In this document: positions 47,666-59,462 of the stretch, piece by piece
Numbering within the stretch: the first letter of the stretch is position 1
Layout of the letters: every line of letters starts with the position of its first letter
NCBI RefSeq assembly: GCF_949628265.1
Contig: NC_088789.1
Location: 20,143,883-20,207,882, forward strand
DNA: 64,000 bases
DNA from: Cloeon dipterum
Taxonomy: Eukaryota; Arthropoda; Insecta; Ephemeroptera; Baetidae
Reading direction: 5' to 3'
Translations under genes and position numbers: made by a program
The notes under the pieces: model-generated
Seen by the model: the letters and a program-made list of their open reading frames with translations, nothing else
Databases searched by the model: none
What the model was told of the DNA's origin: nothing

Positions 47666-49418
47666 GCATCGTTTTATTTCCGCTTTAAATAGTGATTTTA
47701 TTTAATTCTATAAAGTTATTTAAATAGGGCCGGTAATTAAATATGGTCGATTTTCTTCAAAAAAAAAAAGCTTAAAATCAGGACGTTAAGTATAGATCAC
47801 CTTTGCCAAAAATGAATGGACAGTGAAAAATCAGACGGTTATAGAATTAGCTTCAGTTTAGTTTTTGCTCATAGGTGGTGAGCTGCATGGTCAAACTCGG
47901 ACCCTGTGAAAAATGAAATTTTATGTCTGATTATCAAATTCCAATTTTTTCCTGTTCAGCATGTCATTTTGTACCTGGCGCATTCCGATTTTCAAGTTTT
48001 ACTAAAGAATTGGTGCTCTTTGTCCCACCTAAACCTCTAAAAGGTTTTTGTAGTCGTTGAGTATCAAATTTCCGCCGATTCCGCGAAAAATTTTCTGGAA
48101 TAACTAGACTGTGTTGCTGAAAAATTACACCTGCTTAAATTTCTCATAAGACATCCCCGTTGGAATTTTTTTGTATCAGGTTCCGTGCCCCCGAGATAGG
48201 GCCCTGGAAGCAGTGGTCTTTTACTTTTAAGGGACACCCTGTAAAGAGAAAGACTTGTGCAGTATACAATTTTAATCTTTTATTTTAGTTCAGCAATTCA
48301 TCAATTAAGTCATGATACAGTATCTTATATAAAAAGAAAGCACAATGAGCCAGTAGAGAATTTTCAGAAAGTTTAATCATTGCCTTCATCTCTCCTGTAT
48401 ATTAAAACCAGACGTAGTAAGCTCTAATCATGGCAGAGTCAGTTTAAAACTTTTTTCGATTCCGTTTGAAAGGCCCATCCCATGACAAATCATGTACGAA
48501 CCAAGTCGCTATTAAGATTAACAATGAAAAAGTATCTGCGTTTGTTTTTTTTCTGACTAGCAAGTGATTGGAACATGTTACAATTGTTTGAATTATAATA
48601 TTGTGAGTTAAAAGTACTATTGGCAATGATTATTCAAAGAGAGGGACAAAGTATTCGGCAGAAATTGAGAGAAAGAGAAAAACCACCGAAACGACAGCGT
48701 AAGCGCACATTTGTTTCTGTCAAATAAATATACTCATGGCCAACATGATATAGAGATACACAGAAAGCTCTGTTGCTAGAATTAAAAGCCAGGAATATAC
48801 GACAGCAGGCACCTCTTGAAATATTTGATTCCACATTAAGCAGAGATATACATTTTGCAAAATATGAATCCTCTCATCACCTTGATGGAATTAAATGAAA
48901 AAAATATTTGGAAATGTTTATTGTTTTTCCTTTGCCAGTCTTTCAGCATCTAATCAACTTAATTGTTAACAAACAAGTAAAATTTTGGAGGATTAGGTCA
49001 TTGATGCTCTTGAAATATTTGATTGCCACATTACAGTTGTCGGCTGCACTATCATTAAAATGCCATTGACACGTCCTGTCAGCAGACTTTACACAAATTA
49101 AAATCAATGTGTGTTTCGATACACATGAAATGTCCACGGTTGAGAGCTGAAGGCAAAAAATTGGAAAATAATTACAAAAATCAGACCCCGGTTGCATCAC
49201 CACACATTTTGTATATTATTTACACACGCAACAATTATCCAGTGATTGCACACCATCCATCACTTTGATTCAACAGATTTGCGTCTGTCACAATCCATTT
49301 AATTGAAAGTTTCGATTCTTTGGGAAATTCCTCCATGTTTCACCAGTTGGTCCTGCTGAGTTGGATACTCCTTATCTCGTCTAGATCCTTAAACATAATA
49401 TAGCACTCTCCAGTAAGT
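47666..49418. other. Intergenic stretch between convergent genes, with a probable transposon end
   Basis: No coding content is supported. Sequence at 47880-48243 ends in GGGACACCCTGTA (48231-48243), which resembles the ends of many arthropod repetitive elements. Part of 48.25-49.4 kb is expected to be Pellino 3' UTR, because the stop codon at 49419 is on the minus strand and the gene runs leftward. Confidence 0.45.
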
Positions 49419-52400
49419 CTAGTCGACATTGTCTTGGAATATGAGTTTCACGTAGCCGGGCTTCCCCTCCAGCGGAGTCGCGCAAAACGGACACACGGCG
49501 TCAAAGCCGTTCGTGCCATGCGGTATGGCCACGTTCGCCCAGTACCTAAAAAATTGTACATTTAGGCACATTTTGAGATGCAGATTGGATTTCTTACTTG
49601 ACAGTTTTCTCCGAAGACATATGACCGCAGGGGTTAAAGGCATGTGTTGGCTGGCCCTGATCAACGTAGAATGCAGGTTCGATTCCCATGCACAACATGA
49701 CAACAGGACCCGCCTGCGAGCACAGAAGAGGAGCACGTTAGATTTTTCAACTATGATTTAATTTTAAATTAGCGTCGGGGGCCGATTTAACCAGGCGCTA
49801 CAGTTTTTTGGGCGTTCAATTATTCCACGGTTTTCTTTAGTAAAATAAAAACAGGACAGTAATACCTAGTCCAAACCCTGGCTTCAACAGAAATTAAATA
49901 AATTAAGTAATTTCTGGTCTCGTGATGATTAAAAAAGACTACCCATAAATTTTGTGTTATAATTTTTAGTAAAAACATATTATTCAATTGTTTTCAAAGT
50001 CATACAGCGCGACATTTAATGCAACTGCCCTTCACTAATGTGATTACTTCCTTATCTCAGGTTTCAAAAAACCGCAATCTCGGTGAACAATCCAATAATT
50101 GCGCAAGTAAAATATGTCAGTTATATGTATATATACCGTTGATCGACAAGAAGCCTATTTTAGATTCAAGTGTGCTCATTGGGCTAACTTAGATATAATA
50201 TAAATATCAGTTCCAAACTGAGAGCGGAAGAGGCTCAATCAGAAAAAAACAAATGAAACGTGATGTCATTGTTAGCGGCTCCCTCCCAAACATTTACGCA
50301 AAAGGCGAGCTATAAATATTTATTTGAGACAAAACACAAACTGCCGACACGATTTGCAAAAGTTATTTAATACTTGCGGCTGCGTGTTTAGTAGAAAACG
50401 AGTAAAATTTCAAGCAAAGCCCGTGTCAAATTAACAAATAAATGCCAAAAACTAATAAACTTTTCTGGAAAATGAAATTACATATTTTGGCCTTCTAAAC
50501 TAAATTATTCTCATTTAGCTAGATTTATTGTCCTTTTTGCTATTTTTCCAAACTAATTAAAATTATTTTAGCGGGATGAAATTGTTCTTGTTAAAATTAC
50601 TCAAATTATTTGACGAAAGACGAAACAAAAACTGATGAAATTCTACTTCATCTAACAAAACCAATTCTTTTTCTACATGACGAGTTATGTGGAAAAAATT
50701 GATTTTACGATCTTAGGCACGAGTTTAAAACAAAATATATATAATATGTATTCGTGAAACTGACAGTTCAACCATTTCCTTCACAAATGAATTTAAAATT
50801 TTTGAAACCGGTAGAAATTTATGTTAGCCAAACATAGATTAATGAAAATTCTGGCTAAATTTTTAGGTGAACGAGATAAAATCAACTATTTTTGCATTTT
50901 AAACACACATATCCCTGTTTTGACCGATTTATTTATTTCGCTTTTATAAATATTTAACACCACAACTCTCTATGGTGGCCCAATATAGGCCTGAATTTAT
51001 TTTGCTCAAATGAATAAACCAAATAATGACTTAGTCAATAATGACAACAAAATTGGAAATTTCCTAAAGACATGAGGAAATTGTCAGAACGAGGAGAGGA
51101 ATTTCCTCACACATCCAAGGAAAGAATGTTATAAATTCTGAACAACAATTTCAATAATTTAGATTTTCTACGGCCCAAAACACAAACACACCGCTTAAAA
51201 ACATACCGCCTGGCCAAAGCTGAGATTTACGCAGCCCAACTTACTCATATATAAACAAATTAAATCAAATTTCCCTACCTTGGTGCAAAGCGGACACTTG
51301 CGGACGCCGCTGGAGCTCTTGTCCCAGTCGTGGTGTCCTTGGACGTGTCCGCAGTTGAGGTACACGTAGGGCTGCGTGCTCCCCGAGCCGAGATAAATCT
51401 TGTTTCTCGGGATGACCAGGGTGTTGAGGCCGACAGGACACTGCGGGCGGCCGGCGTTGATCTGATCCACCATCTTCTCCAGGTCGGCCTTCGACGGCGA
51501 CTTGGACAGGCCCTCGGCCGACCGCCAGAGCAGCGTGGCGCCGCACAGGTCGATCAGGGTGCCGTCAAGAAGAACATTGTCCTCGTTCTCCACTGGCAGA
51601 CCCTTCTGCTGGGCCGAGCGCGACTCTCGCAAGGTGAAGACGCCGCCGCCGACCGACACCTCGCGCCACAGCCCACCGGGCGTGCTGTCCGCGTCCATCG
51701 AGGTGTCCTCCTCTTCTTGTTCGGTGAACGAGCCCCGAGGGTGCATAATCAGCACGCCGTTCGTGGTCAGACCGTCAATTTCGCCTTTTGATTGCCATTT
51801 AGTAGCTCTTTCCTAAAATTGTTTGAAGGAAGGCAAATTAGAGAAGCTTGAAAAGAGTATTTTACTTTCGGAAAATTCCCTGAAAACCAGTTAAATTCAG
51901 TTTTAGCTTAAAGTTAAGAAAATGTGTGTATTGTCATGTCTTACTTAAAAGTTTTCCTAAGTCTCGTGGAATTTGGAAAAATGATTAGAGCAATTGGGCA
52001 GGTTTCTGAGATGTTTGAAATTGTAATTGTTACAAAATTTTCCTGAGAGCACTAAGTAAGAGGTGATGAGAGATGAGGTCGAAGGTAGACATTGCGCAAT
52101 TGCTGTTTTTAAAGTATTTCAAAATTCCAGGAAAATAACTATGCTAACTTAAAAGAGCAACAACTGTAGCTTTTGTTCAAGTTGAGATATCAACGAGAAA
52201 CTCGCCTTCAACTTACGTTCCCTAACAACATTAGAATTTACAAAAAAGATAATAGTCAGCAAGGGCCCCTATCCATCTTATATAGAAATTCAGATTTTAC
52301 AGGGACTACAGGGAGAAGCCCGTCTTCGACATTTTTGATTAGCTCTTTTAATGTGTATTTCTTTTTTTGCAGACCATGGGTGTCATTTTGTGATCTGTGC

Positions 52401-55004
52401 TGAAAATTTATTTCTCGACCTCGTTCAGAACACATATGTGCTAGACACCTATAAAGCAAAACTCTTTCATTTTTTAACGAAAATAATTGAATGTGTACTA
52501 TCTGAGCGAAACAAAGATATGATAACAAAGATTGATAAAAACTTCTTTCAGTTTCCTGGTGGGGAATTCAAATAGTCATTTCAAACCACAACTATGTCTT
52601 TGTCGTCGCATGTTAGGGAGCAATTGACATTGGCCGATAAAAATATTCTATTTGGATTGCTTTAAATAAATTTGATATTTTATTTATTTACAGGTAGGTG
52701 TTTTTCTCAATAAAAATTATATTTTTCCTGTAAAAGAAAATTTCAAGGAAAATTTTGGAATTTTTCACCCGAATTTGTTACCTATTAAAATTTAAGTCAC
52801 GAACAGTCAAAATCTATGCTTTAAAACTGCAAATGAAAAAATTAATTGTTGAATTACTGTCAGTTAAGTTCATAAAATTGTTTTATAATAATCCAAAAAC
52901 TGATATTAAAAGTCCGGCTTGTCCCTAAAATAATCGTCGATTTTCTACAACACCAAATAGGTCTGAATTAAATCAAAGATAAAAATGAGGTTTCTCTTCA
53001 AGCCGGGGGGTTTTCTTTATGCAGCGGAACAATAATAGATCGTCCGTTAAAAGGATTCAATTAAATTAAATTCGCTTATTTAGCTGCAAGAAAAACCACA
53101 CAGATATGGTTTATCTGCGTTACAAAGCATTCAAACTTGCTCATCAAGAATGAATCACTTTCCTTTGTTCGCAGCATTTTCGTCTTCAATTAAAGAATTA
53201 ATTCGTAAAAATCGCACGGTGGTTTGAGACCCCGACCCAATTATTCTGATGTTTTGAGTTTACAAACGCAATAAGCTTTCAATGACAACTTAACTGATAA
53301 ATACAAATAAAAATGCGACTAATCTTAACGAAACGCCTGAGCTCACGTAGGCTAAAATTAGGGCGTTTGATTCTGCCTCTGTGGTTAATGCACCTGCTGA
53401 AATACGAGGTGCAGGATTTATTGATTGCTGCTGTGCTTGGCTGCCTTCGCCAAGGCCAAGTGACGAAAATCGTCGTGCGGCAACAGGAACAGCTGTCGTG
53501 CGAGACCGGCCTAAAGCCTAAAAGGCACGCAGCACCTTTAAGGCTTCGCTTCCTTTTTCGAATTGACTTTGCATTTTGCATATCGTAACAATGCCCAATC
53601 GGCCAAGACGTAATTTAAATTGTGCGATGCACTGACGTTAATGATGGCTGATATCAAAGTATTTTTATCGGTTAAAATCTATACAGACAAGAAATTCTTC
53701 TACGTTTTAACTTTATTTAATTTTTAGTTTACTTGGTTGAATTTATAAAACGAAAATTTTCAGGGTTGAATTATTTCCGGATAAACTAACTAATATAAGT
53801 GACTGCTTGATTTTAAAAAATGCTTTCGATCAAATATTTTATTTTTATGAAAGTGCTCACGAGTGTCTTAACGTCTTAACTGTGTGCAAGAAATACCAAT
53901 TTTAAAAATTACAGCAACACAAAATGTTGTACAAACTAGGAAAAATTTCCCGGAAACCACTTAATAAACGATTTTTTGTCAAACACTAACATTTTTAGTG
54001 GTTTACAGAGCCTTGAGATCTGGCCACATGTTCAATATTTAATTTAAAATAGTCTTACTTACGCGAATTTTAAACTATCGACGATTTTTAAAAAGGCGGA
54101 TTGAATGAGGGATATTCTATCTAAGCGATTTGAACTGGCAAGTTAATTGTTAGATTTTAATTTGACGCAATCTTGACATTTAATTAAATAATGGAGGTTG
54201 ACTTACCCCTAAAAATATGTTCCTTGAAGAATCAAAGCCAGCGGCGTAAATACGGCACACGCGTGGATTCGACCTTTCAGACAAAATCCGACAGGCAAAT
54301 CTCGATATGGTGCTTTGCATGACACGCTGTTCTCCCGTTTTGTCGCCAGGAATGGTGTCCATCAGAACAAAGTCTATTGGGGGTTCAGAAGAGCGACCAA
54401 TCTGGAAACAAACACTCACAAAATCAAATATCACACGATAAAGAAAAGGTGCGAGATTGTACCTGAAACATGTCAGTCGCTTCATCAGGCATGTACTCGA
54501 CGATGACAGCTTGGTGTCTTGTCAATGTGTACGAGATAGAGTGCTGATCCTTGTCCAGAATAGCCTGGAAAAAAGCACACATGGATTGATGACGGTTTTA
54601 TGAATCTAAAGTAAGCATATTGCGAGCTGCTAAACAAGCCCAAAGTTATTTTAAGCTTGGAGCAAAATTCAGAAACACATACCTGAGAGGAATGAGGAGT
54701 TTTGACGACGTAATGTTTTGATCTTTTGACGCCGTTTGGTTCGGGCCGCTTGAAAAGCATAAATTTGCTTCTTCGCCTGCCGCGGTCGACAGGAGGAAGG
54801 AACCCATTATACCTGCACGCAAAATAAACAATCCGCTCGACGGCAAAAACAATCAATTCTGGCTCACCCTAAAATCACTAATTCACCGTAGAGAGTGACT
54901 CCGGCCGCTTTCTTGGCAGCGTCCGTGGTGGCTGCGTCCTCCGAGGGCCGCTCAGGGTGCGGCCCTGACGACGGCGAGGCAGAGGCAGCTGGAGACGTCG
55001 GCAT
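49419..55004 (-). CDS. Pli: Pellino, E3 ubiquitin ligase of Toll/IL-1 receptor signalling, 446 aa
   Basis: Pellino binds phosphorylated IRAK/Pelle through a cryptic FHA domain and ubiquitinates pathway components through a C-terminal RING-like domain. Exons from 5': 55004-54868, 54812-54683, 54564-54463, 54401-54207, 51812-51279, 49713-49598, 49545-49419; phases agree and the stop is TAG. A stop lies in frame 15 bases before the ATG. Key matches to human PELI1 from memory: YNGFLPP..DRGRRRSKF, LFKRPEPNGVK, DKDQHSISYTLTRHQAV, QSTISRFACRI, RIYAAGFDSSRNIFLG, DGLTTNGVLIMHPRG, IDLCGATLLWR, RPQCPVGLNTL. The RING-like cysteines and histidines are present (YLNCGHVQGHHDW, CPLC, THAFNPCGH, CPFC). A low-complexity Ala/Ser/Pro N terminus precedes the FHA region. 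Length is close to Drosophila and human Pellino. The large intron (51813-54206) holds no recognisable gene. Confidence 0.96.
49714..51278 (-). other. Pellino intron between exons 5 and 6
   Basis: A 1.56-kb AT-rich intron with donor |GTAGGG and acceptor CTCGCAG|. I see no alternative exon or repeat of note in it. Confidence 0.6.
51813..54206 (-). other. Pellino intron between exons 4 and 5
   Basis: A 2.4-kb AT-rich intron with donor |GTAAGT and acceptor AATTTTAG|. Open frames in it (52173-52575, 53279-53588) have no recognisable domain or splice context. A GC-richer patch at 53320-53560 is unexplained. Confidence 0.55.
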
Positions 55005-56330
55005 CTCAAGAGGCCATTAAAGCATCCTGTGAATTTAGAACAATGACAGACGTTTCAGTTTCCACCAAATCTTTGTTTACAGAGCAATTTAGATTAGGAA
55101 ATTTATTCTTCGTCGTGTCTCGGTGGATTAACCTTTGGAGCTACAGATTATGTACTCGTTCCAGACATGCATGAACGAACGTTACATTTTCTTTGGGCAA
55201 AAAGAAGGCAGCTGACGGCAGGTGACGCGCGGCTGCTGCCACACTGCCAATTTACATAACGCTAATTCCGCATTCGCACCTTATTCGCAACTTCTCGTTG
55301 GCGCATTAGGCACAAAACAAACAACGACTCTCGTTATTCGGGCCGCATATTGATCAGGAAGATGACACACATTATCCATGCATCCCTCGCGACGACGTAC
55401 GGACTCTGGAAGAAAAACAAACCCAAATGGTCAAGTGGAGCGGCTCGTTAAACATCAAAAGAGGCCGCCGAGATTGCGCTCACCTCATCTGCTGGTGCTG
55501 TGATTTTTGGTTCGACGCCAAATTTCGGCGTAAATCGCTACAATTATGTTGATGTTTTACTCCTAATGGCTGAGTGAACCAGCTTGACTCGACTGTGGTG
55601 TGGTGTCCGCTACAAGCTCCTTCTCCGTAGTATTGTTTCCATGAGCGAGAAGCAGCGGGCGGCGGGCGGGCGGGCAATGGCATTAGACAGGACCCTGTTT
55701 ACTTATTAGCAGCGGCTGTGAGCAAGTTTATCAGTTACGGACCCACTCGTTCGCAGCGCGTCGAGCACTTTTTCAACCAATCAGAGAACACCAAGAGCAT
55801 GAAAAATATAAACACAGTATGTCTGTTTGGGAAGGTGGGGCAAAATGTGATCAGCACGTCAACAACGAGTAAGTTGGAACTTCTAAGAGAGCACACTGTT
55901 CTCCAGCAAACCAGGACTGAAATTTAAGGAGTGGGGGTGCTTGCTTCTCGCTGCTCGCTCCTCCTTGGTGACAGGGGAGGGGAAATCGCCCATAACACAG
56001 GACCCAAATCGATGCACCAAGCAAAGTTGGAAGAAAACATCAAACATAATTTTTCATGGTTTGGACCTGGTCTCCGGGGAGAAGAATCAAGAACCTGAGG
56101 GCATTGGCTCGCCTAACGTATCATCCTTCTCCTCAGCTCTTTTCTCTAGGAATTCGCCTCACGGCGCTCACTTTGTAGGTCGATTGGGAGTGTGACAAGA
56201 AGCAACCACGATTTTTGTAAGTTTAATAATATTAAATTTATGTAATGCTTTCTCTGTCTGTTTTATGGCATTTTTAAGAATTTTGTTGTCAATGTATTTT
56301 AGCTTTGTCTAATTAAATAAATTTTTTCAG
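55005..56330. promoter_or_regulatory. Shared divergent promoter region of Pellino and BPNT1, with 5' UTR exons
   Basis: On the minus strand, a Pellino 5' UTR intron probably spans 55483 (donor GATGAG|GTGAGC) to 55027 (acceptor ATTCACAG|). On the plus strand, a BPNT1 5' UTR intron probably spans 56217 (donor |GTAAGT) to 56330 (TTTTTTCAG|). Transcription of both genes therefore starts between about 55500 and 56200. The interval is GC-rich around 55600-55760 and has CCAATCAG at 55777-55784. The open frames at 55718-56195 have no domain and are taken as 5' UTR or chance. Confidence 0.5.
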
Positions 56331-56345
56331 CAAACTTGTCGAAAA

Positions 56346-57567
56346 ATGGCACAAAGTGCACCCTTGATTTTGAGGATAATAGCTTCCTCCGTTAGTGCTG
56401 CGAATCAAGCAGGAAAAATAATCCGAGATGTTATGAGCAAAGGAGAGCTTGGAATTGTTGATAAGGTATAATAAAAATTTCTATTAATTTCAAAGTATTA
56501 ATTATTGAGACAAATTTGCAGGGCAAAAATGATTTGCAAACCGAAGCTGACCGTTCTGCTCAGCAGTGCATAGTGAGCTCTTTAAGTTTGCAGTTTCCGT
56601 CAATAAAAATCATTGGCGAAGAAGACCAGAGCAGCAACTCATGCCCAACGCCGCCGGAATGGTTGGTGACTGAAAGTGATCCGAATGTCTTGGGCCTGCA
56701 GTGTCCCAAAGATCTGGAAAACGTTAAAGAGGAAGAGGTATTTAAATTAAATCAGTAAAATTCAATGAAAAATTTAATTTTTCCAGGTCATAGTTTGGGT
56801 TGACCCTTTGGACGGTACATCGGAGTACACGCAAGGTAATTCTATAAAAATTATCAATGTCATATTGAGTATGTAATAAAAAATAAACTTGTAGGTTTGC
56901 TTGACCACGTAACTGTTCTCATCGGAGTTGCTGTTGGTGAAAAAGCTGTCGGCGGTGTGATCCACCAGCCATACTACGAGTACCAAAATTTCGCTAAACC
57001 TGAGTTATCCCCTGGAAGAACGATTTGGGGAATATCTGGCATCGGCACTGGAGGCTTTGACCCTAAAGTTGCCGAGGAGGGAAAGAGGATAATCACCACC
57101 ACAAGGTCACATTCCAATGCTTTGGTTCAGGCTGCGCTGGACGCCATTCAGCCTGACGAAGTTCTTCGTGTTGGCGGTGCCGGACACAAAGTAATTTTTC
57201 CTAATTTAAATTAGGGCTGACTTTAGACCAAACTTGTTTTACTGAATCAGATTGGCAAAACTTCACACCCTCATAAAAATGTATTTTAATAGAACATCTC
57301 ATTTAGGTTATGCTGCTGATGGAGGGAAAAGCACACGCATATGTCTTTGCAAGCGCTGGGTGCAAGAAGTGGGACACCTGCGCTCCCGAAGCGATTTTGA
57401 GCGCTGCTGGCGGCCACCTGACGGACATGCTCGGCAGGCCTTATCAGTATCATGCCAGTGTCCAGCACTTAAACGCCTCAGGGGTCTTGGCAACGGCGCG
57501 CAAAGAAGATCATGCCTGGTACGCCAGTCGAGTTCCAGATTCTGTGCGTGAGAAGCTTTCGTCTTAA
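56346..57567 (+). CDS. BPNT1: 3'(2'),5'-bisphosphate nucleotidase 1 (BPNT1), 313 aa
   Basis: A Mg2+-dependent, Li+-sensitive phosphatase of the inositol monophosphatase superfamily that hydrolyses PAP, the by-product of sulfation, to AMP in the cytosol. Exons: 56346-56465, 56522-56737, 56787-56835, 56895-57190, 57307-57567; all frames join and the stop is TAA. The metal-binding motifs are present: GEED (residues 72-75), WVDPLDGT (116-123) and KKWDTCAPE (247-255) with Trp249-Asp250. [34 protein letters not shown] and ITTTRSHSN also align with human BPNT1 as remembered. Length is close to human (308). There are four very short introns (49-116 bases) and it is divergent from Pellino. Start [15 protein letters not shown] matches the family N terminus. 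Confidence 0.96.
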
Positions 57568-57700
57568 AGATGCGCTGCATTCAATTTATTCCATGGCCGC
57601 TAAGCCAGACAATAGTGAGATTTTTTGACTCAAATGTTGTTATTTTAACCTCCATCCAAATTTTAAATTTGTGTTGTCTGTTCTACAATTCAGAAAAGAC

Positions 57701-57706
57701 AATAAA
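57701..57706 (+). terminator. Poly(A) signal of BPNT1
   Basis: AATAAA lies 134 bases after the stop codon. Confidence 0.55.
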
Positions 57707-58274
57707 AATAGCCCAAAAATTTTGGAATAAATAATTATTTTAATTCACTTTCGTTTCTCTTTTAAAAAAAAGAACTATCATTCCCAGATTACATAGTTGT
57801 TCTTGTATAGAGTTAGAATAATTAACTATATATTTCAAATTAATATGAATTAAGACGTTTTATGAGAATTTTCGAATTTAAGATTGAAAACAAAATTTAA
57901 GTAAAGTAATTCTGAGTGAGATAATTTTTTTAAAACTTGTACTCCCCTCAAAAGTTTGACAATGGGGGCATTGCAATTTTTTTAAAACTTAATTTTAGAA
58001 GACAATTAAATAATTTAACATAAATTCTGAAAGTTGATAAAAATTCCTGTTTCTTCATGCCGAGATTGGAAAGGAGATATCTACATAATCTGTTAACAAT
58101 TTCAAATACTTTGAACGAATCATTAACGATTAATTAAGAATTTTCCGGTCAAAACCCAATGCCCGCAAAGAAAAGTCACTATGTAGACAAAAGCAGACGG
58201 AAGATTAAAATTTCCCGCACGTACTTTCTGATGCCACGCCTAGTCATCGCCAAAAATAATGTTTTTGAATATAT

Positions 58275-58330
58275 ATATTTATCGATAGATATCGTCAGAA
58301 AAAAATATCGATATTTAAAATCGATTTTTA
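58275..58330. promoter_or_regulatory. Tandem DRE palindromes upstream of mRpS15
   Basis: Two exact TATCGATA sites lie at 58280-58287 and 58306-58313, with another ATCGAT at about 58320-58325, 130-180 bases before the mRpS15 ATG. TATCGATA is the DREF-binding DNA replication-related element, common in Drosophila housekeeping and mitochondrial-gene promoters. Confidence 0.6.
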
Positions 58331-58459
58331 TTTGACCATGACTAGCCACGCCCACTTACCAGATGGTGTGCTACTTGCTACATGCGTTCAAAACTGATCA
58401 CAACAACACGTCTCTTTTAAGCTTTTTTTTTTTGGAAAGTTAACTAAACTCGAGACATT

Positions 58460-59421
58460 ATGAGTGTCTCGCTGATTAATTTATTCAAGCGTGTTAACTT
58501 TCGCGAGACGGTAAATGCTCCTAGAAGGCTAACCAATCTGTTAGGTGAGAAATCAGCACAAAATTCGACAGAACAAAAACACTCAATAAATTTCCTTGCT
58601 TTTTCAGAGCTTAGTCAGTGGAGCAGAGGCTTGAAAACAGTGCATTTGGAATGGAAGCGACCCGAAAAGCTGGGGAGCATTCACCCAAAGAACAGCGGTG
58701 ACCTTGAGCCGCTGCCGGAACTGGACAAATCGGAGGTTTTCCAGGAATTCAAAGACGCCGGCATCGACATCGAGAAAATGTCGCAGGAGCAGCGCAAGTT
58801 GTACACTCTGGGCTTTTTACCAGCCATGTACGCTCACCGAACGCAACTGCAGAACGCCCTGAGCAAGGTGCAACGGCACCAGTTCGACACGGACTCCATT
58901 GAAGCCAAAATTGCTCGTGCCACTGTTAACATCAGACGGCTGCAAAATATGCTGGCACAGGAACCCAGGAATAAGAAACAAAAGGTAGAATAAAATTTGA
59001 TTTTGTATTATATTTTATTTATAGCATAAATATTGTTATAGGTGTTTCTCAAAGAATTGATAGATAAGAGGAAAAGTATGCTGAATAAACTGCGAGAGGC
59101 TGATTACAAACGTTTCGAGTGGCTGATTGAACAGCTCAACATAGAATATCGTCCACAACCAGAGTAAGGGTTAAATGAAATTTTACGAGCATCTCACTGA
59201 TGGTTTATTTTAGGAATACAGCTAGAATCACTAGAAAGAACTCGCTGCGGATGCTGACTGAAGAGTATTGCGACAAAGTGAAGAATGATCGATTAGAGGC
59301 GCTCAAGAAAAAGATGCAAGTTGAGAAGGAAAAGTTTGAAATTGAGAAGAAACAAATCCTTGAGTGGATTGAAAAGGAGGAGGCCGCTTGTGAACAGTTA
59401 AAACAGTTGATATCTCAGTGA
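58460..59421 (+). CDS. mRpS15: Mitochondrial ribosomal protein uS15m (mRpS15), 263 aa
   Basis: Small-subunit mitoribosomal protein, orthologue of human MRPS15 and Drosophila bonsai; it binds 12S rRNA. Exons: 58460-58544, 58608-58984, 59042-59163, 59214-59421. Phases join and the stop is TGA. The basic N terminus (MSVSLINLFKRVNFRETV) resembles a mitochondrial import signal. The S15 fold is visible in DSIEAKIARATVNIRRL, then LIDKRKSMLNKLREADYKRF and LIEQLNIEY, matching the human EARI..L...I, RKKMLKNLRNTNYDVFEKI and GIEY segments from memory. The C terminus is a charged helix rich in Lys/Glu. The first intron is 63 bases, in frame and without stops, so its retention would add 21 residues and leave the frame open. 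The short intergenic distance from BPNT1 (about 0.75 kb from its poly(A) signal) carries the DRE sites. Confidence 0.9.
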
Positions 59422-59456
59422 TTTGCACCAAAATTCTGATTGTTTCATTAGGTGTC

Positions 59457-59462
59457 AATAAA
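59457..59462 (+). terminator. Poly(A) signal of mRpS15
   Basis: AATAAA lies 36 bases after the stop codon, giving a very short 3' UTR. Confidence 0.6.

Noticed and set aside
51265-51816. Frames of 93-153 codons overlapping Pellino exon 5
   Set aside because: Out-of-frame and antisense shadows of the Pellino exon at 51279-51812.
55718-56195. Two plus-strand frames upstream of BPNT1
   Set aside because: No domain; the region is better read as promoter and 5' UTR with the donor at 56217.
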